Of a stretch of DNA of 64,000 nucleotides, positions 8,059 to 16,621 are shown one piece after another. This stretch comes from Neoroseomonas soli. Lineage in GTDB: Bacteria; Pseudomonadota; Alphaproteobacteria; Acetobacterales; Acetobacteraceae. A program made the translations under genes and the position numbers. The stretch lies in contig NZ_JAAEDM010000006.1 of NCBI RefSeq assembly GCF_018129065.1, forward strand, positions 62,001-126,000, in the 5' to 3' direction. Each line of letters starts with the position of its first letter. Position 1 is the stretch's first letter. The notes under the pieces are model-generated. The model was given only the letters and a program-made list of their open reading frames with translations. It was not told the DNA's origin and ran no database searches.

Positions 8059-8832
8059 ATGCTCCGTCGTCTCGTTCTCGTCGCGGCCGCCGCGGTGTCG
8101 CTGGCGACGATGCCCGCGGCCCGCGCGCAGGAGGGCGCCACCGTCTTCGCCGCCGCCAGCCTGACGGATGCGCTGCGCGCGCTCGGCCAGGAATGGGCTT
8201 CGCGCGGCCATCCGGCGCCGCGCTTCTCCTTCGCTGCCTCCTCGGCGCTCGCGCGCCAGATCGAGCAGGGCGCGCCGGCGGATCTCTTCATGTCGGCCGA
8301 CGAGCCCTGGATGGACTACGTCGAGCAACGCAACCTGATCGTGAACGCGACGCGGGAGAGCCCGATCGGCAATGCGCTGGTGCTCGTCGCGCCGGCGAAT
8401 GCGGCGCGCGCCGTCGCGGTGGAGCGCGGCACCGACTTGCTGATACTGCTCGGCCCCAATGGCCGCATCGCGACGGGGGACCCCGCGCATGTGCCGGTCG
8501 GCCGCTACGCCCAGGCGGCGCTGACCTGGATGGGGCAATGGGATGCGATCTCGCCGCGCCTCGCCCGCGCCGACAATGTCCGCGCCGCGCTGCTGCTGGT
8601 CGAGCGAGGCGAGGCGCCCTTCGGCATCGTCTATGCCACCGACGCCGCGGCGAGCCCCGGCGTGCGCGTCGCCGGCACCTTCCCGGCCGGGAGCCACCCG
8701 CCGATCACCTATCCCTTCGCGCTCACCCGCCGCGCCGAGGGCAATGCCCAGGCCCGCGCGCTGCTCGCCTTCCTGGCAGGGCCGGAGGCCGTGCCCATCT
8801 GGCAGCGCTTCGGCTTCGCGCTGGCGCGGTGA
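8059..8832 (+). CDS. modA: Molybdate ABC transporter periplasmic binding protein
   Basis: A 257-residue secreted protein. Residues 1-24 form a signal peptide ending AARA before QEG. The mature start ATVFAAASLTDALRAL is the ModA signature, carrying the serine that contacts the oxyanion; FSFAASSALARQIEQGAPADLFMSAD and the late GIVYATDAA segment complete the family pattern. It captures molybdate (or tungstate) in the periplasm for ModBC. A GAGG ribosome site precedes the ATG at 8059. The gene is followed by modB with a GTGA overlap, and a candidate ModE box lies just upstream. Confidence 0.95.
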   Translation: MLRRLVLVAAAAVSLATMPAARAQEGATVFAAASLTDALRALGQEWASRGHPAPRFSFAASSALARQIEQGAPADLFMSADEPWMDYVEQRNLIVNATRESPIGNALVLVAPANAARAVAVERGTDLLILLGPNGRIATGDPAHVPVGRYAQAALTWMGQWDAISPRLARADNVRAALLLVERGEAPFGIVYATDAAASPGVRVAGTFPAGSHPPITYPFALTRRAEGNAQARALLAFLAGPEAVPIWQRFGFALAR

Positions 8833-9527
8833 GCCTCGCGCTGACGCCGGAGGAGTGGCAGGCGGTCCGGCTGAGCCTGGAAGTCGCCACCCGCTCCGTC
8901 GCCGTATCCCTGGTGCCGGCGGTCGGGATCGCCTGGCTGCTGGCGCGCGGGCGCTTCCCCGGGCGGATGCTGCTCGACGCGCTGGTGCACCTGCCGCTGG
9001 TGGTGCCGCCGGTCGTGGTGGGCTGGGGGCTGCTGATGCTGTTCGGCATCCGCGGCCCGATCGGCGGGCCGCTGCACGACTGGTTCGGCATCCGCCTGGT
9101 CTTCACCACCGAGGGCGCGGCGCTGGCGACGGCGGTGATGTCCTTCCCGCTGATCGTGCGGTCCGTGCGGCTCGGCATCGAGAGCGTCGATCCGGGGCTG
9201 GAGGCGGCGGCGCGCACCCTTGGCGCCGGGCCGATGGACCGCTTCGTCACCGTGACGCTGCCGCTGATGTCGCCCGGCATCCTGGCCGGCGCCGTGACCG
9301 CCTTCGCGGCGGGCCTCGGGGAGTTCGGCGCGGTCATCACCTTCGTCTCCAACATCCCCGGCGAGACGCAGACGCTGCCGCTCGCGATCTACAGCGCGAC
9401 GCAGACGGCAGGCGGGGACGCGACCGCCGCGCGGCTCGCCGCCATCGCCTTCGCGCTCGCGGTGGCTGGGCTGCTGCTGGCGGAACTGCTCGCGCGGCGC
9501 ATGCATCGCTGGCTGGGCCGCGCCTGA
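8829..9527 (+). CDS. modB: Molybdate ABC transporter permease
   Basis: A 232-residue inner-membrane permease beginning with GTG within the modA stop (GTGA). It has about five membrane segments, the family stretch LPLVVPPVVVGWGLLMLFG, and the cytoplasmic EAA loop GIESVDPGLEAAARTLGAGP that docks on ModC. The motif GEFGAVITFVSNIPGETQTL is typical of ModB. Length matches the family (about 225-235). It overlaps modC by one base (TGATG), so modA, modB and modC are translationally coupled. Confidence 0.95.
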   Translation: MSLALTPEEWQAVRLSLEVATRSVAVSLVPAVGIAWLLARGRFPGRMLLDALVHLPLVVPPVVVGWGLLMLFGIRGPIGGPLHDWFGIRLVFTTEGAALATAVMSFPLIVRSVRLGIESVDPGLEAAARTLGAGPMDRFVTVTLPLMSPGILAGAVTAFAAGLGEFGAVITFVSNIPGETQTLPLAIYSATQTAGGDATAARLAAIAFALAVAGLLLAELLARRMHRWLGRA

Positions 9528-10633
9528 TGGTCGAGGTCGCCCTGCATCACCGTTACGACCGGGACGGTTTCGCCCTGGAGGCCGCCTTCGCTGCACCGCC
9601 GCGGGGCGTGACGACGCTGTTCGGTCCGTCCGGCTGCGGCAAGAGCACCATCCTCGCCGCCGTCGCCGGGCTGCTGCGGCCGCGGCAGGGCCGGGTGGCG
9701 CTGGACGGGATGGTGCTGCTCGACACGGCGGCAGGCATCTTCGTCGCACCGGAACGCCGGCGCTGCGGCGTGGTGTTTCAGGATGCGCGGCTGTTCCCGC
9801 ACCTCAGCGTGGAGACCAACCTGCGCTACGGCCTGCGCCGCGCGCCGCGCGAGGCGGAAGGCCCGGGCTTCGAGGAGGTGGTCGCGCTGCTCGGCATCGG
9901 CCATCTGCTCGCACGCCGCCCGGCGGGGCTTTCGGGTGGGGAGCGGCAGCGCGTCGCCCTCGGCCGCGCGCTGCTGTCGCGCCCGCGCATGCTGCTGATG
10001 GATGAGCCGCTCGCAGCCCTCGACGCCGCAAGGCGAACGGAGGTGCTGCCCTTCCTCGCCCGCCTGCGCGACGCGGCAAGGATGCCGATCCTCTACGTGA
10101 CGCACGCGCTGGAGGAAGTGGACGCGCTCGCCGACCATCTCGTGGTGCTCGACCATGGCCGCGTGCTGGCGGAAGGCCCGGTCGCGGAGATCGCCTTGCG
10201 CACCGACCTGCCGCTCGCGGCGCGGCGCGATGCCGGCGTGCTGCTCGACTGCACGGTGCTGGCGGCGCCGGAGGGTGGGCTCGCGCGGCTCGGCTTCGCC
10301 GGCGGGGAGTTGCTGACGACGCTGCACCCCGGCGCGGTGGGCACGCGGCTGCGCGTGCGGTTGCGCGCGCGCGACGTCGCCGTGGCGGTGCAGGAACCGC
10401 AGGGCATCTCGACGCAGAACGTGCTGCCCGCGACGCTCGCGGAGATCCGCCCGGCCGGCGAACCGCAGGAGGTCTTCCTGCGCCTCGCCGTCGGGCCGAG
10501 CACGGTGCTGGCGCGCATCACCCGCGACAGCCTGGAACGCCTGGCGCTGCGGCCGGGCATGCCGGTCTGGGCGCTGCTCAAGGCCGTCACCTTCGACCAC
10601 CGCGTCGCGGCGCCGCCGGAGCATGCCCCATGA
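9527..10633 (+). CDS. modC: Molybdate ABC transporter ATPase
   Basis: A 368-residue ATPase. Walker A GPSGCGKST is at residues 33-41, the ABC signature is LSGGERQRVALGRALL, and Walker B is MLLMDEPLAALD, followed by the switch histidine in ILYVTHALEE. From about residue 295 to the end lies a TOBE/Mop domain (STQNVLPATLAEIRPAGEP...) that binds molybdate and can regulate transport. It energises uptake through ModB. Its stop overlaps the modE start by four bases (ATGA). Confidence 0.95.
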   Translation: MVEVALHHRYDRDGFALEAAFAAPPRGVTTLFGPSGCGKSTILAAVAGLLRPRQGRVALDGMVLLDTAAGIFVAPERRRCGVVFQDARLFPHLSVETNLRYGLRRAPREAEGPGFEEVVALLGIGHLLARRPAGLSGGERQRVALGRALLSRPRMLLMDEPLAALDAARRTEVLPFLARLRDAARMPILYVTHALEEVDALADHLVVLDHGRVLAEGPVAEIALRTDLPLAARRDAGVLLDCTVLAAPEGGLARLGFAGGELLTTLHPGAVGTRLRVRLRARDVAVAVQEPQGISTQNVLPATLAEIRPAGEPQEVFLRLAVGPSTVLARITRDSLERLALRPGMPVWALLKAVTFDHRVAAPPEHAP

Positions 10634-10986
10634 CCGACGCGCCGTCCGGTCGAGGCGTGCTCAGCCTGCGCATCGACCTGCCGCAGGGGCGGATCGGGCC
10701 GGGCAAGATCGCACTGCTCGAGGCGATCGACCGGGAAGGGTCGATCTCCGCCGCCGGTCGCGCGATCGGCATGAGCTACAAGCGCGCCTGGGACCTGGTG
10801 GACGAGACGAACCGGTTGCTCGGCACGCCGGTGGTGGCCGCGAGCCCCGGCGGCTACCGCGGCGGCGGTGCCACGCTGACCGATGCCGGACGGAACCTGG
10901 TCGCCGACTACCGCGCCATCGAGCGCGCCGCCCAGCGCGCGGCGGAACCGCGCCTCGCCGCGCTGCTGCGGCGCACGGGGGGCTGA
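10630..10986 (+). CDS. modE: ModE-type winged-helix regulator, DNA-binding domain only
   Basis: A 118-residue protein matching the N-terminal LysR-like winged helix of ModE: GPGKIALLEAIDREGSISAAGRAIGMSYKRAWDLV and then a wing with GGYRGGGATLTDAGRNLV. Enterobacterial ModE has about 260 residues with two further molybdate-binding TOBE domains; these are missing here, as in the short ModE forms of some alphaproteobacteria. It therefore cannot sense molybdate by the standard domain. It is translationally coupled to modC and probably regulates the operon through the box before modA. Confidence 0.85.
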   Translation: MTDAPSGRGVLSLRIDLPQGRIGPGKIALLEAIDREGSISAAGRAIGMSYKRAWDLVDETNRLLGTPVVAASPGGYRGGGATLTDAGRNLVADYRAIERAAQRAAEPRLAALLRRTGG

Positions 10987-11027
10987 AGCGCCTCGACCCG
11001 GCGGCGCCGGCGTGGCACTCCAGTCCG

Positions 11028-12056
11028 ATGCGGCCGACCCTGCATCCGCGCCTGCTGAACGGCCGCTTCGGCGACCCGGCGCTCTATGTCGAAGCACTGC
11101 ACGCGCCCGAGGCGGTGCTGTTCGACTGCGGCGACGTCACGGCGCTCGCGCCGCGGCACCTGCTGCGCGTGGGCGCGCTCGCCGTCTCCCACGCGCACAT
11201 GGACCACTGGGCGGGCTTCGACCGGCTGCTGCGGGTGCTGATCGGGCGAGGCAAGCGCCTGCCGCTGGTCGGGCCCCAGGGCTTCACCGAGCGGCTGCAC
11301 CATCGCCTGCAATCCTATACCTGGAACCTGGCGGACCGCATCCCGGCCGACCTCGTCTTCGAGGTGACGGAGGTGACAGGCGCCCGCGCCTGGCCGCGCA
11401 GCCGGCTCAGCCTGCACGGCGGCTTCCGGCCGCAGGCGCTGGATCCGCTGCCCGCCACCGAGGACGGGGCGGTACTGCATGTCGGCGCGCTGCGGCTGCG
11501 CGCGGCGGTGCTGGACCACTTCACCCCCTGCCTCGGCTTCGCGCTGGAGGAACCGCGGCACGTCAATGTCTGGCGCACAAGGCTTGAGGAGCGCGGCCTG
11601 CCGAAGGGGCCGTGGCTGGCGGGGTTGAAGGCGGCAGTGGTGGAAGGGCTGCCGGACGAGACGCCGGTGCCGGTCTTCGCCCGCGCCGCGGCGGCGCGGG
11701 AGGCGCCGGTGCTGCCGCTCGGCGCGCTGCGCGACCTGGTGGAGATCACGCCCGGCCAGCGGCTCGCCTACCTGACGGACCTGCGCGATACGCCGGCGAA
11801 CCGCGCGGCCGCGATCGCCCTCGCGCGCGGGGCCGACATTCTGTTCATCGAGGCGACCTTCGCCGCCGAGGACGCCGCCGCGGCGGCGGAGCGCGGCCAC
11901 CTCACCACGCGCGCCGCCGGGGAGATCGCCGCCGCTGCTCGCGCGCGGCGCATCGAGCCCTTCCACTTCTCCCCGCGCTATGTCGGTCAGGAGGCCCGCC
12001 TGATGGCCGAGGTCGCCACCGCCGCTCAGGTGAACGGATTGGCCGGCCCGCCATAG
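11028..12056 (+). CDS. MBL-fold metallohydrolase (RNase Z-like)
   Basis: About 342 residues from the ATG at 11028, 41 bp after modE. Zinc motif HAHMDH is at residues 55-60, inside AVSHAHMDHWAGFDRLL, followed by a VLDHFTPCLGFALEEP stretch and the late YLTDLRD and FIEATFAAED segments, ending in RIEPFHFSPRY. This arrangement resembles the RNase Z/ElaC group, with the final histidine as an extra metal ligand, but the usual long exosite arm is not obvious. Function is likely phosphodiesterase or tRNA-processing-like; I would not assert ribonuclease Z. Its 3' end overlaps the convergent M81 peptidase gene by 31 bp. Confidence 0.75.
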   Translation: MRPTLHPRLLNGRFGDPALYVEALHAPEAVLFDCGDVTALAPRHLLRVGALAVSHAHMDHWAGFDRLLRVLIGRGKRLPLVGPQGFTERLHHRLQSYTWNLADRIPADLVFEVTEVTGARAWPRSRLSLHGGFRPQALDPLPATEDGAVLHVGALRLRAAVLDHFTPCLGFALEEPRHVNVWRTRLEERGLPKGPWLAGLKAAVVEGLPDETPVPVFARAAAAREAPVLPLGALRDLVEITPGQRLAYLTDLRDTPANRAAAIALARGADILFIEATFAAEDAAAAAERGHLTTRAAGEIAAAARARRIEPFHFSPRYVGQEARLMAEVATAAQVNGLAGPP

Positions 12057-13522
12057 GGGTAGAAGTCGCGTGGGTTCAGGTGCTCGTAGGGCAGTGCCTC
12101 GAGCCGTACGGTGCCGAGGAAGGGCTCGTCCGGCTCGACCAGAAGGATGGTCTTCGCGAAGCCGCTGTCGTCGAAGCCGCGGCGGAAATGCACGCGGGAC
12201 TTGATGGCGATGACGTCGAAATCCTCTGCCCGCAGACCCAGGCCCCAGAGTTCATCCGGTTCCATGATCTGCACCAGGAAGGGGCTGAGGACGACGACGT
12301 TGCCGTCCCCGAAGCCGATGCAGAGCCATTCCTGCCCGCGCCCCCTGGCACGCATCGAGGTCGCGTCGGCGATGCCGAGCAGCCTGCCGGTGACGCGCAC
12401 CGGATCGCCGGCGGAGACATCCACGCGGCCGCCGATCTCCACCTCGACCGCGTCGCCTGGCTTCGCGCCGGCCGCGAGCACGGCCCGGATCGCCTCCGGC
12501 GCCGCGATGGTCGCGACCAGCGTGCGCTTCAGGCCTTGGGCGATGATCTCCTGCAGCAGCCATGTGGCGTAGCCGGAGCGGTCGCTGTGGTCTGCGAGCA
12601 CGACCGGCGCGCGGCCTTCGGCGGCGGCCTGCTTCGCCTGCGCGACGCCGTCGGCGATGCGCAGCACCTTCGTCGTGCCGACCAGTTCCGCCCGCCGCCG
12701 CCAGGTCCATTCCGCCATGTCGCGCGCGATGCGCTGCGCGAGGTCCGGCTTGCCGTTGGTCAGCACCTGGAACGTCATGCCGGCGTCGGGCACGTCGCTC
12801 CAGGGGAAGCCGAAGAAGACGTTGATGAAGACGTCGGGCTCGCGTGCCTCCCAGACCAGCGCGCGCTGCACCAGGTCCGACCAGGGCGAGGCGCCGGTCC
12901 ACATCACCACCGTCGGCGCCAGGATCGGCAGCTTCAGCGTGACACGCGCGGGCACGAAGTCGCCGCGGATGGAGCGCACCAGCTTGCGCGCCGCGCGCTC
13001 GCCCTGCAGGTGCATGTCGTAGTGCGGGAAGTACTTCACGCAGAAGGCCATGTCCGCGTGGCGGAGGAATTCCGCGTCCTCGTTGCCGTGCGGGTCGAAG
13101 GTGCCGACGATGCGCGCCTTGGGGCCGAGCGCTTCGCGCACGCGGCGCGCGATCTCGGCTTCCGGCCGCGGCACGCCGCGCACGCCCATGGCGCCATGCA
13201 GCGCGAGATACGCGCCGTCGAAGGGGCCCTGTGCCTTCAGTTCCTCGATCTGGCGGCCGAGGAAGGTCTCGAAGGCGTCGTTGGTGATCCAGCCCGATCC
13301 GGTGCCGGTCTTGGGCCAGAGCGGGGATTCGATGCCGACGAGTTCGACGCCGTCATATTCGCGCGCGACCTGCACGAAGCCGCCCATGTAACCCTTGGGG
13401 TCGGTGGCGAGCAGCGCCTCCCCCGAAGCGGGCGAGCCGGGATAGCGGAAATCCTCCTCCGTCGTGTCGAACGGGAGGAAGGTCACGGTCTCATGGGCGA
13501 ATTGCAGGACGGCGATGCGCAT
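12026..13522 (-). CDS. M81-family (MlrC-like) metallopeptidase
   Basis: A 498-residue protein of the MlrC family, named after microcystin-degrading MlrC. It starts MRIAVLQFAHETVTFLP, with the HE pair near residue 10, and has YLALHGAMGV and GTFDPHGNED, where histidines and aspartate would bind zinc, plus VVLADHSDRSGYATWLL typical of the C-terminal domain. Most family members in soil bacteria are of unknown substrate and often lie beside peptide transporters; a peptide-type binding protein gene is 1.5 kb away but not linked. Full family length. It converges with and overlaps the MBL hydrolase. Confidence 0.85.
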   Translation of the reverse strand: MRIAVLQFAHETVTFLPFDTTEEDFRYPGSPASGEALLATDPKGYMGGFVQVAREYDGVELVGIESPLWPKTGTGSGWITNDAFETFLGRQIEELKAQGPFDGAYLALHGAMGVRGVPRPEAEIARRVREALGPKARIVGTFDPHGNEDAEFLRHADMAFCVKYFPHYDMHLQGERAARKLVRSIRGDFVPARVTLKLPILAPTVVMWTGASPWSDLVQRALVWEAREPDVFINVFFGFPWSDVPDAGMTFQVLTNGKPDLAQRIARDMAEWTWRRRAELVGTTKVLRIADGVAQAKQAAAEGRAPVVLADHSDRSGYATWLLQEIIAQGLKRTLVATIAAPEAIRAVLAAGAKPGDAVEVEIGGRVDVSAGDPVRVTGRLLGIADATSMRARGRGQEWLCIGFGDGNVVVLSPFLVQIMEPDELWGLGLRAEDFDVIAIKSRVHFRRGFDDSGFAKTILLVEPDEPFLGTVRLEALPYEHLNPRDFYPYGGPANPFT

Positions 13523-13685
13523 CTCGTTTCCTCGTGCCGCGCGGGCGCCGCATCCTGCGCGAGACCGCCGGCGCTGCCCAGGGGCGTCGCCTTGCGGGCA
13601 TCGCGCCCCGCCGCCATGGTGCGGCGGATCCGACGGTGGCGCCTGGTGGCCTCGTGCCCGCGCCGGTCACGAGGGAGCGGACAAC

Positions 13686-14126
13686 ATGGCGCGAGCGGCG
13701 CATCCCGATGCGGTGCCCGAAGGTTTCGTGCCCGCCACGCATGGCGGGCCTTATGCAGCGGAACTGGGGCCCTTCTGGTCGAAGCCGGGCGAAACGCATG
13801 TCTCGCTCGGCCTTCGGGTCGAGCGCCGCCACTGCAATTCCGCCGGCGCCGCGCATGGCGGCTTCATCGCGACGCTCGCCGACCTCGGGCTGATCCACGC
13901 GGTGGCGGTGATGCGCGAACGCGAAGGCCGGCCGCGCCATTTCCTGACGACCGTGAACCTGACGGTGGACTACCTCGCACCCGCACCCGAAGGCTGCTGG
14001 CTGGAAGTGCAGGCGGAGGTGTCCCGCCTTGGCCGCAACCTCTCCTTCACCGAGGGCGTGATGCTGGCGGACGGCAAGCGCGTCGCGCGGGTCAGCGCGG
14101 TGATGGCGGTGCTCGGGCCGCGTTGA
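13686..14126 (+). CDS. PaaI/hotdog-fold thioesterase
   Basis: A 146-residue hotdog-fold protein. The motif CNSAGAAHGGFIATLADLGLIHAV contains the HGG turn and downstream acidic residue of PaaI-type acyl-CoA thioesterases; FLTTVNLTVDYLAPAPEG and the closing strand EGVMLADGKRVARVSAVMAVLGPR complete the fold. The substrate is unknown. The ATG at 13686 fits family length; there is a 163-bp gap to the divergent M81 gene with no clear signal. A GC hairpin immediately follows the stop. Confidence 0.85.
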   Translation: MARAAHPDAVPEGFVPATHGGPYAAELGPFWSKPGETHVSLGLRVERRHCNSAGAAHGGFIATLADLGLIHAVAVMREREGRPRHFLTTVNLTVDYLAPAPEGCWLEVQAEVSRLGRNLSFTEGVMLADGKRVARVSAVMAVLGPR

Positions 14127-14127
14127 G

Positions 14128-14142
14128 AGGGGCGCCGCCCCT
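14128..14142 (+). terminator. GC hairpin after thioesterase gene
   Basis: AGGGGCG and CGCCCCT flank a single base two nucleotides after the stop codon, giving a compact GC stem. There is no T tract, so termination efficiency is uncertain. Confidence 0.4.
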
Positions 14143-14550
14143 CCGGGTGGAGCCCGCCGCGCCCTTGTACGACTCGCGCACGCACACGCCTTCGATGCCG
14201 CGAAGCCGGTCGATCGAACGTCGCGCCGCTGCGTGCGGCCGGGTCCACGCCCGGGCCCTCCTGGCCGATCACGCGATGCGACACGCCGGCACCCCAAGGC
14301 TATGCGGCACGGCGAAGCACCCATACCAGCCCGACACAAGGCAACCGCGCACCGGTCTCGTTACCCCGTCTCGGACATCCCGATTCTTCGCAAACACAGG
14401 ATGCTCCAACGGGTTGCGTCGTCCTCTTCGCCCCGGCCGCGGGCAGCCGCCGCCGTATTGCTCGCCTGCTGTCCAGGACACCGGCCGGCACGTCCGGGGT
14501 TCTGTCGGTCCGGGCGGGAACCCGAATATCCTGCGGGCAAACCGCTGCCC
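14143..14550. other. Gene-free stretch, nothing recognised
   Basis: About 400 bases between the thioesterase gene and the DUF4087 gene. Open frames here carry no family motif that I recognise, and composition near 14330-14420 is less G+C-rich than its surroundings. It may be decayed coding DNA or untranslated sequence; I see no repeat, tRNA or clear promoter. Confidence 0.4.
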
Positions 14551-14904
14551 TCAGGGCGCAGGCAACGCCCGGTCCCCGCGGCAGCGGCCGAGCGGCAACG
14601 ACTCGGCGGCGATCACGCGCAGCACGCGCCGCGACGCCGCCTCGGTCTCCAGCACGAAGCAGGCGCAGCCGTAGCCGTAGGATCCATTGGTCGCGACCCA
14701 GCCGCGCGTGGTCATGTCCGGGATGCCGTCCATGCCGGCCACCTCCGGCCCGCCCTGGACGGAGAGCACCCACGGCCCGTCTCGGTCCTGCAGCCACCAG
14801 TTCGCCGGCGTTGGATTGTGCAGCCAGCCGCAGCGGCGTTCCGGGGCGGCCCAAGCCGGCGTTGTCGAACCCAGGGCCAGGAGGAGCAGGGCGGCCATGC
14901 GCAT
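14551..14904 (-). CDS. Secreted DUF4087 family protein
   Basis: About 117 residues from the ATG at 14904. An N-terminal signal peptide (MRMAALLLLALGSTTPAWA) is followed by ERRCGWLHNPTPANWWLQDR, VQGGPEVAGMDGIPDM and GSYGYGCACF, the pattern of DUF4087 proteins with conserved tryptophans and paired cysteines that probably form disulfides in the periplasm. The function of the family is not known to me. It is divergent from the solute-binding protein gene at 15029, with 124 bp between the starts. Confidence 0.7.
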   Translation of the reverse strand: MRMAALLLLALGSTTPAWAAPERRCGWLHNPTPANWWLQDRDGPWVLSVQGGPEVAGMDGIPDMTTRGWVATNGSYGYGCACFVLETEAASRRVLRVIAAESLPLGRCRGDRALPAP

Positions 14905-15028
14905 CGCGACATCCTCATTCCGATTCTGCGCATGCCTATCCTGCCATGCCGCAGCGCGCAGGACGACAGCGGGACGGCGCGGCGGTAGGGTGCGGCCCGT
15001 CCGAGACCTCTTGCCGGGATGATTCGCC

Positions 15029-16621
15029 ATGCGCCGCCTTGCCCTTGCGCTCGCCTTCACGACCGCGCTCGCCGCGCCCCTCGCGGCGCAGACCCTGCGC
15101 ATCGGCATGGCCGCCGAAACCACCGCGGCCGACCCGCACAACTACGCCGCCGCGCCGAATTCCACCTTCCGTGACCACATCTTCGACGGGCTGACGGCGC
15201 TCGATGCCCGGCTGCGGCCGAAGCCGGCGCTGGCGACCTCCTGGTCGCGGCGCGACGACCTGACCTGGGTCTTCGAACTCCGCCAGGGCGTGACCTTCCA
15301 CAACGGCCAGCCCTTCACCGCCGAGGACGTGGTCTTCTCCTATTGCCGCACGCTCAACAACGAGAGCGAGGTGGTCGGCTCCTTCTCCCGCGAGATCCGC
15401 CGCATCGAGGCGATGCAGGTGGAGAACCCGCACCGTCTGGTGATCCGCACCAGGGAACCGGAGCCCCTGCTGGTTTCCGACCTGGCCTCGGTCGCCATCA
15501 TCCCGCGCGGCGCGCGTGGCGGCCTGACCTATTCGGCCGAAGGGTGCGGGCGCGAGGGCCCATGGCCAACGGTGGCCGACTTCAACGAGGGCCGTGCCGT
15601 CATCGGCACCGGGCCGTACCGCCTGCGGACCTATAGCCGCGGCGGCGTCATCGAACTCGCCCGCAATGACGCCTATTGGGGTGAGAAGCCGCACTGGGCC
15701 GAGGTCCGCCTGCGCCCGGTGACAAATGCCGGCCCGCGCCTCGCCGGCCTGCTGGCGGGCGACCTCGACGTGATCGAGGCGCCGGCCACGGCCGACGTGC
15801 CGCGCATCCGCCAGAACGCCGCGTTTGCGCTGGCGGTCTCCCCCACCACGCGGCTCATCTTCCTGCAGATGGACCAGCGGGAGAACGCGCCCTTCGCGCA
15901 GGGCCCGAACGGTTCGAATCCGCTGCGCGACGTGCGGGTGCGCCAGGCGCTCTCGCTCGCCATCGACCGGCGAGCGATCGCGGAACGCATCATGGACGGC
16001 CTCGCCACGCCGGCTGGCCAGCTTCTGCCGGACGGGATGCGCGGCACCGTCCAGGGCGCCGGCATGCTGCCCTACGACCCCTCCCGTGCCCGCGCACTGC
16101 TGGCCGAGGCAGGGGTGGCCAGCGGCTTCACCTTCACGCTGCACGCCACCAACAACCGCTACGTCAACGACGCACGCGTAGCGCAGGCACTGGCGCAGTA
16201 CTTCCAGCGCGCCGGCGTCACCGTCACGGTGGACGCCATGCCGTCGAACGTCTTCTTCCCCCGCCGCGGGCGGAAGGAATTCTCGGTGCCGATGGGCGGG
16301 TGGGCTGCCACGGCGGAGGAGACGCAGCTCTTCCTCCGCGCCTGGATCACCACCACGGATCGCGAGCGCGGTTTCGGCATGAGCAATTACGGCGAGTTCT
16401 CCGACGCCGAGATCGACCGCCTGGCCCGCGCCGCCTTCGCCACCATGGACGAGGCCGAGCGCGAGCGCCTGATGCAGGCCGCGAGCCGCCTGGTGATCGA
16501 GCGCCTGCCCGTCATCCCCATCCACTTCGAGAATGCGGCCTGGGCCTTCCGCCGGGGCCTCGCCTTCGAAGGCCGCATGGACCAGACCACCCCCGCCCAG
16601 GACGTGAAGCCCGCCCCGTGA
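15029..16621 (+). CDS. ABC transporter periplasmic solute-binding protein, family 5 (peptide/nickel type)
   Basis: A 530-residue exported protein with signal peptide MRRLALALAFTTALAAPLAA. Family 5 motifs are present: TAADPHNYAAAPNS, LATSWSRRDDLTWVFELRQG, VTFHNGQPFTAEDVVFSY, and the late DVRVRQALSLAIDRRAIAERI. Such proteins feed oligopeptides, glutathione, opines or nickel to an ABC permease, but no permease or ATPase gene is adjacent. Instead the stop overlaps (TGATG) a serine hydrolase gene, suggesting that the bound compound, or a derivative of it, is cleaved by that enzyme. The substrate is unknown. Confidence 0.9.
   Translation: MRRLALALAFTTALAAPLAAQTLRIGMAAETTAADPHNYAAAPNSTFRDHIFDGLTALDARLRPKPALATSWSRRDDLTWVFELRQGVTFHNGQPFTAEDVVFSYCRTLNNESEVVGSFSREIRRIEAMQVENPHRLVIRTREPEPLLVSDLASVAIIPRGARGGLTYSAEGCGREGPWPTVADFNEGRAVIGTGPYRLRTYSRGGVIELARNDAYWGEKPHWAEVRLRPVTNAGPRLAGLLAGDLDVIEAPATADVPRIRQNAAFALAVSPTTRLIFLQMDQRENAPFAQGPNGSNPLRDVRVRQALSLAIDRRAIAERIMDGLATPAGQLLPDGMRGTVQGAGMLPYDPSRARALLAEAGVASGFTFTLHATNNRYVNDARVAQALAQYFQRAGVTVTVDAMPSNVFFPRRGRKEFSVPMGGWAATAEETQLFLRAWITTTDRERGFGMSNYGEFSDAEIDRLARAAFATMDEAERERLMQAASRLVIERLPVIPIHFENAAWAFRRGLAFEGRMDQTTPAQDVKPAP

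Noticed and set aside
11028-12056. Assigning the MBL-fold gene as ribonuclease Z
   Set aside because: Zinc motifs fit, but the tRNA-binding exosite characteristic of RNase Z is not evident, so only the fold is claimed.
14300-14854. A 184-codon minus-strand gene over the DUF4087 region
   Set aside because: It overlaps the DUF4087 frame, which has a signal peptide and conserved motifs, while this frame has neither.
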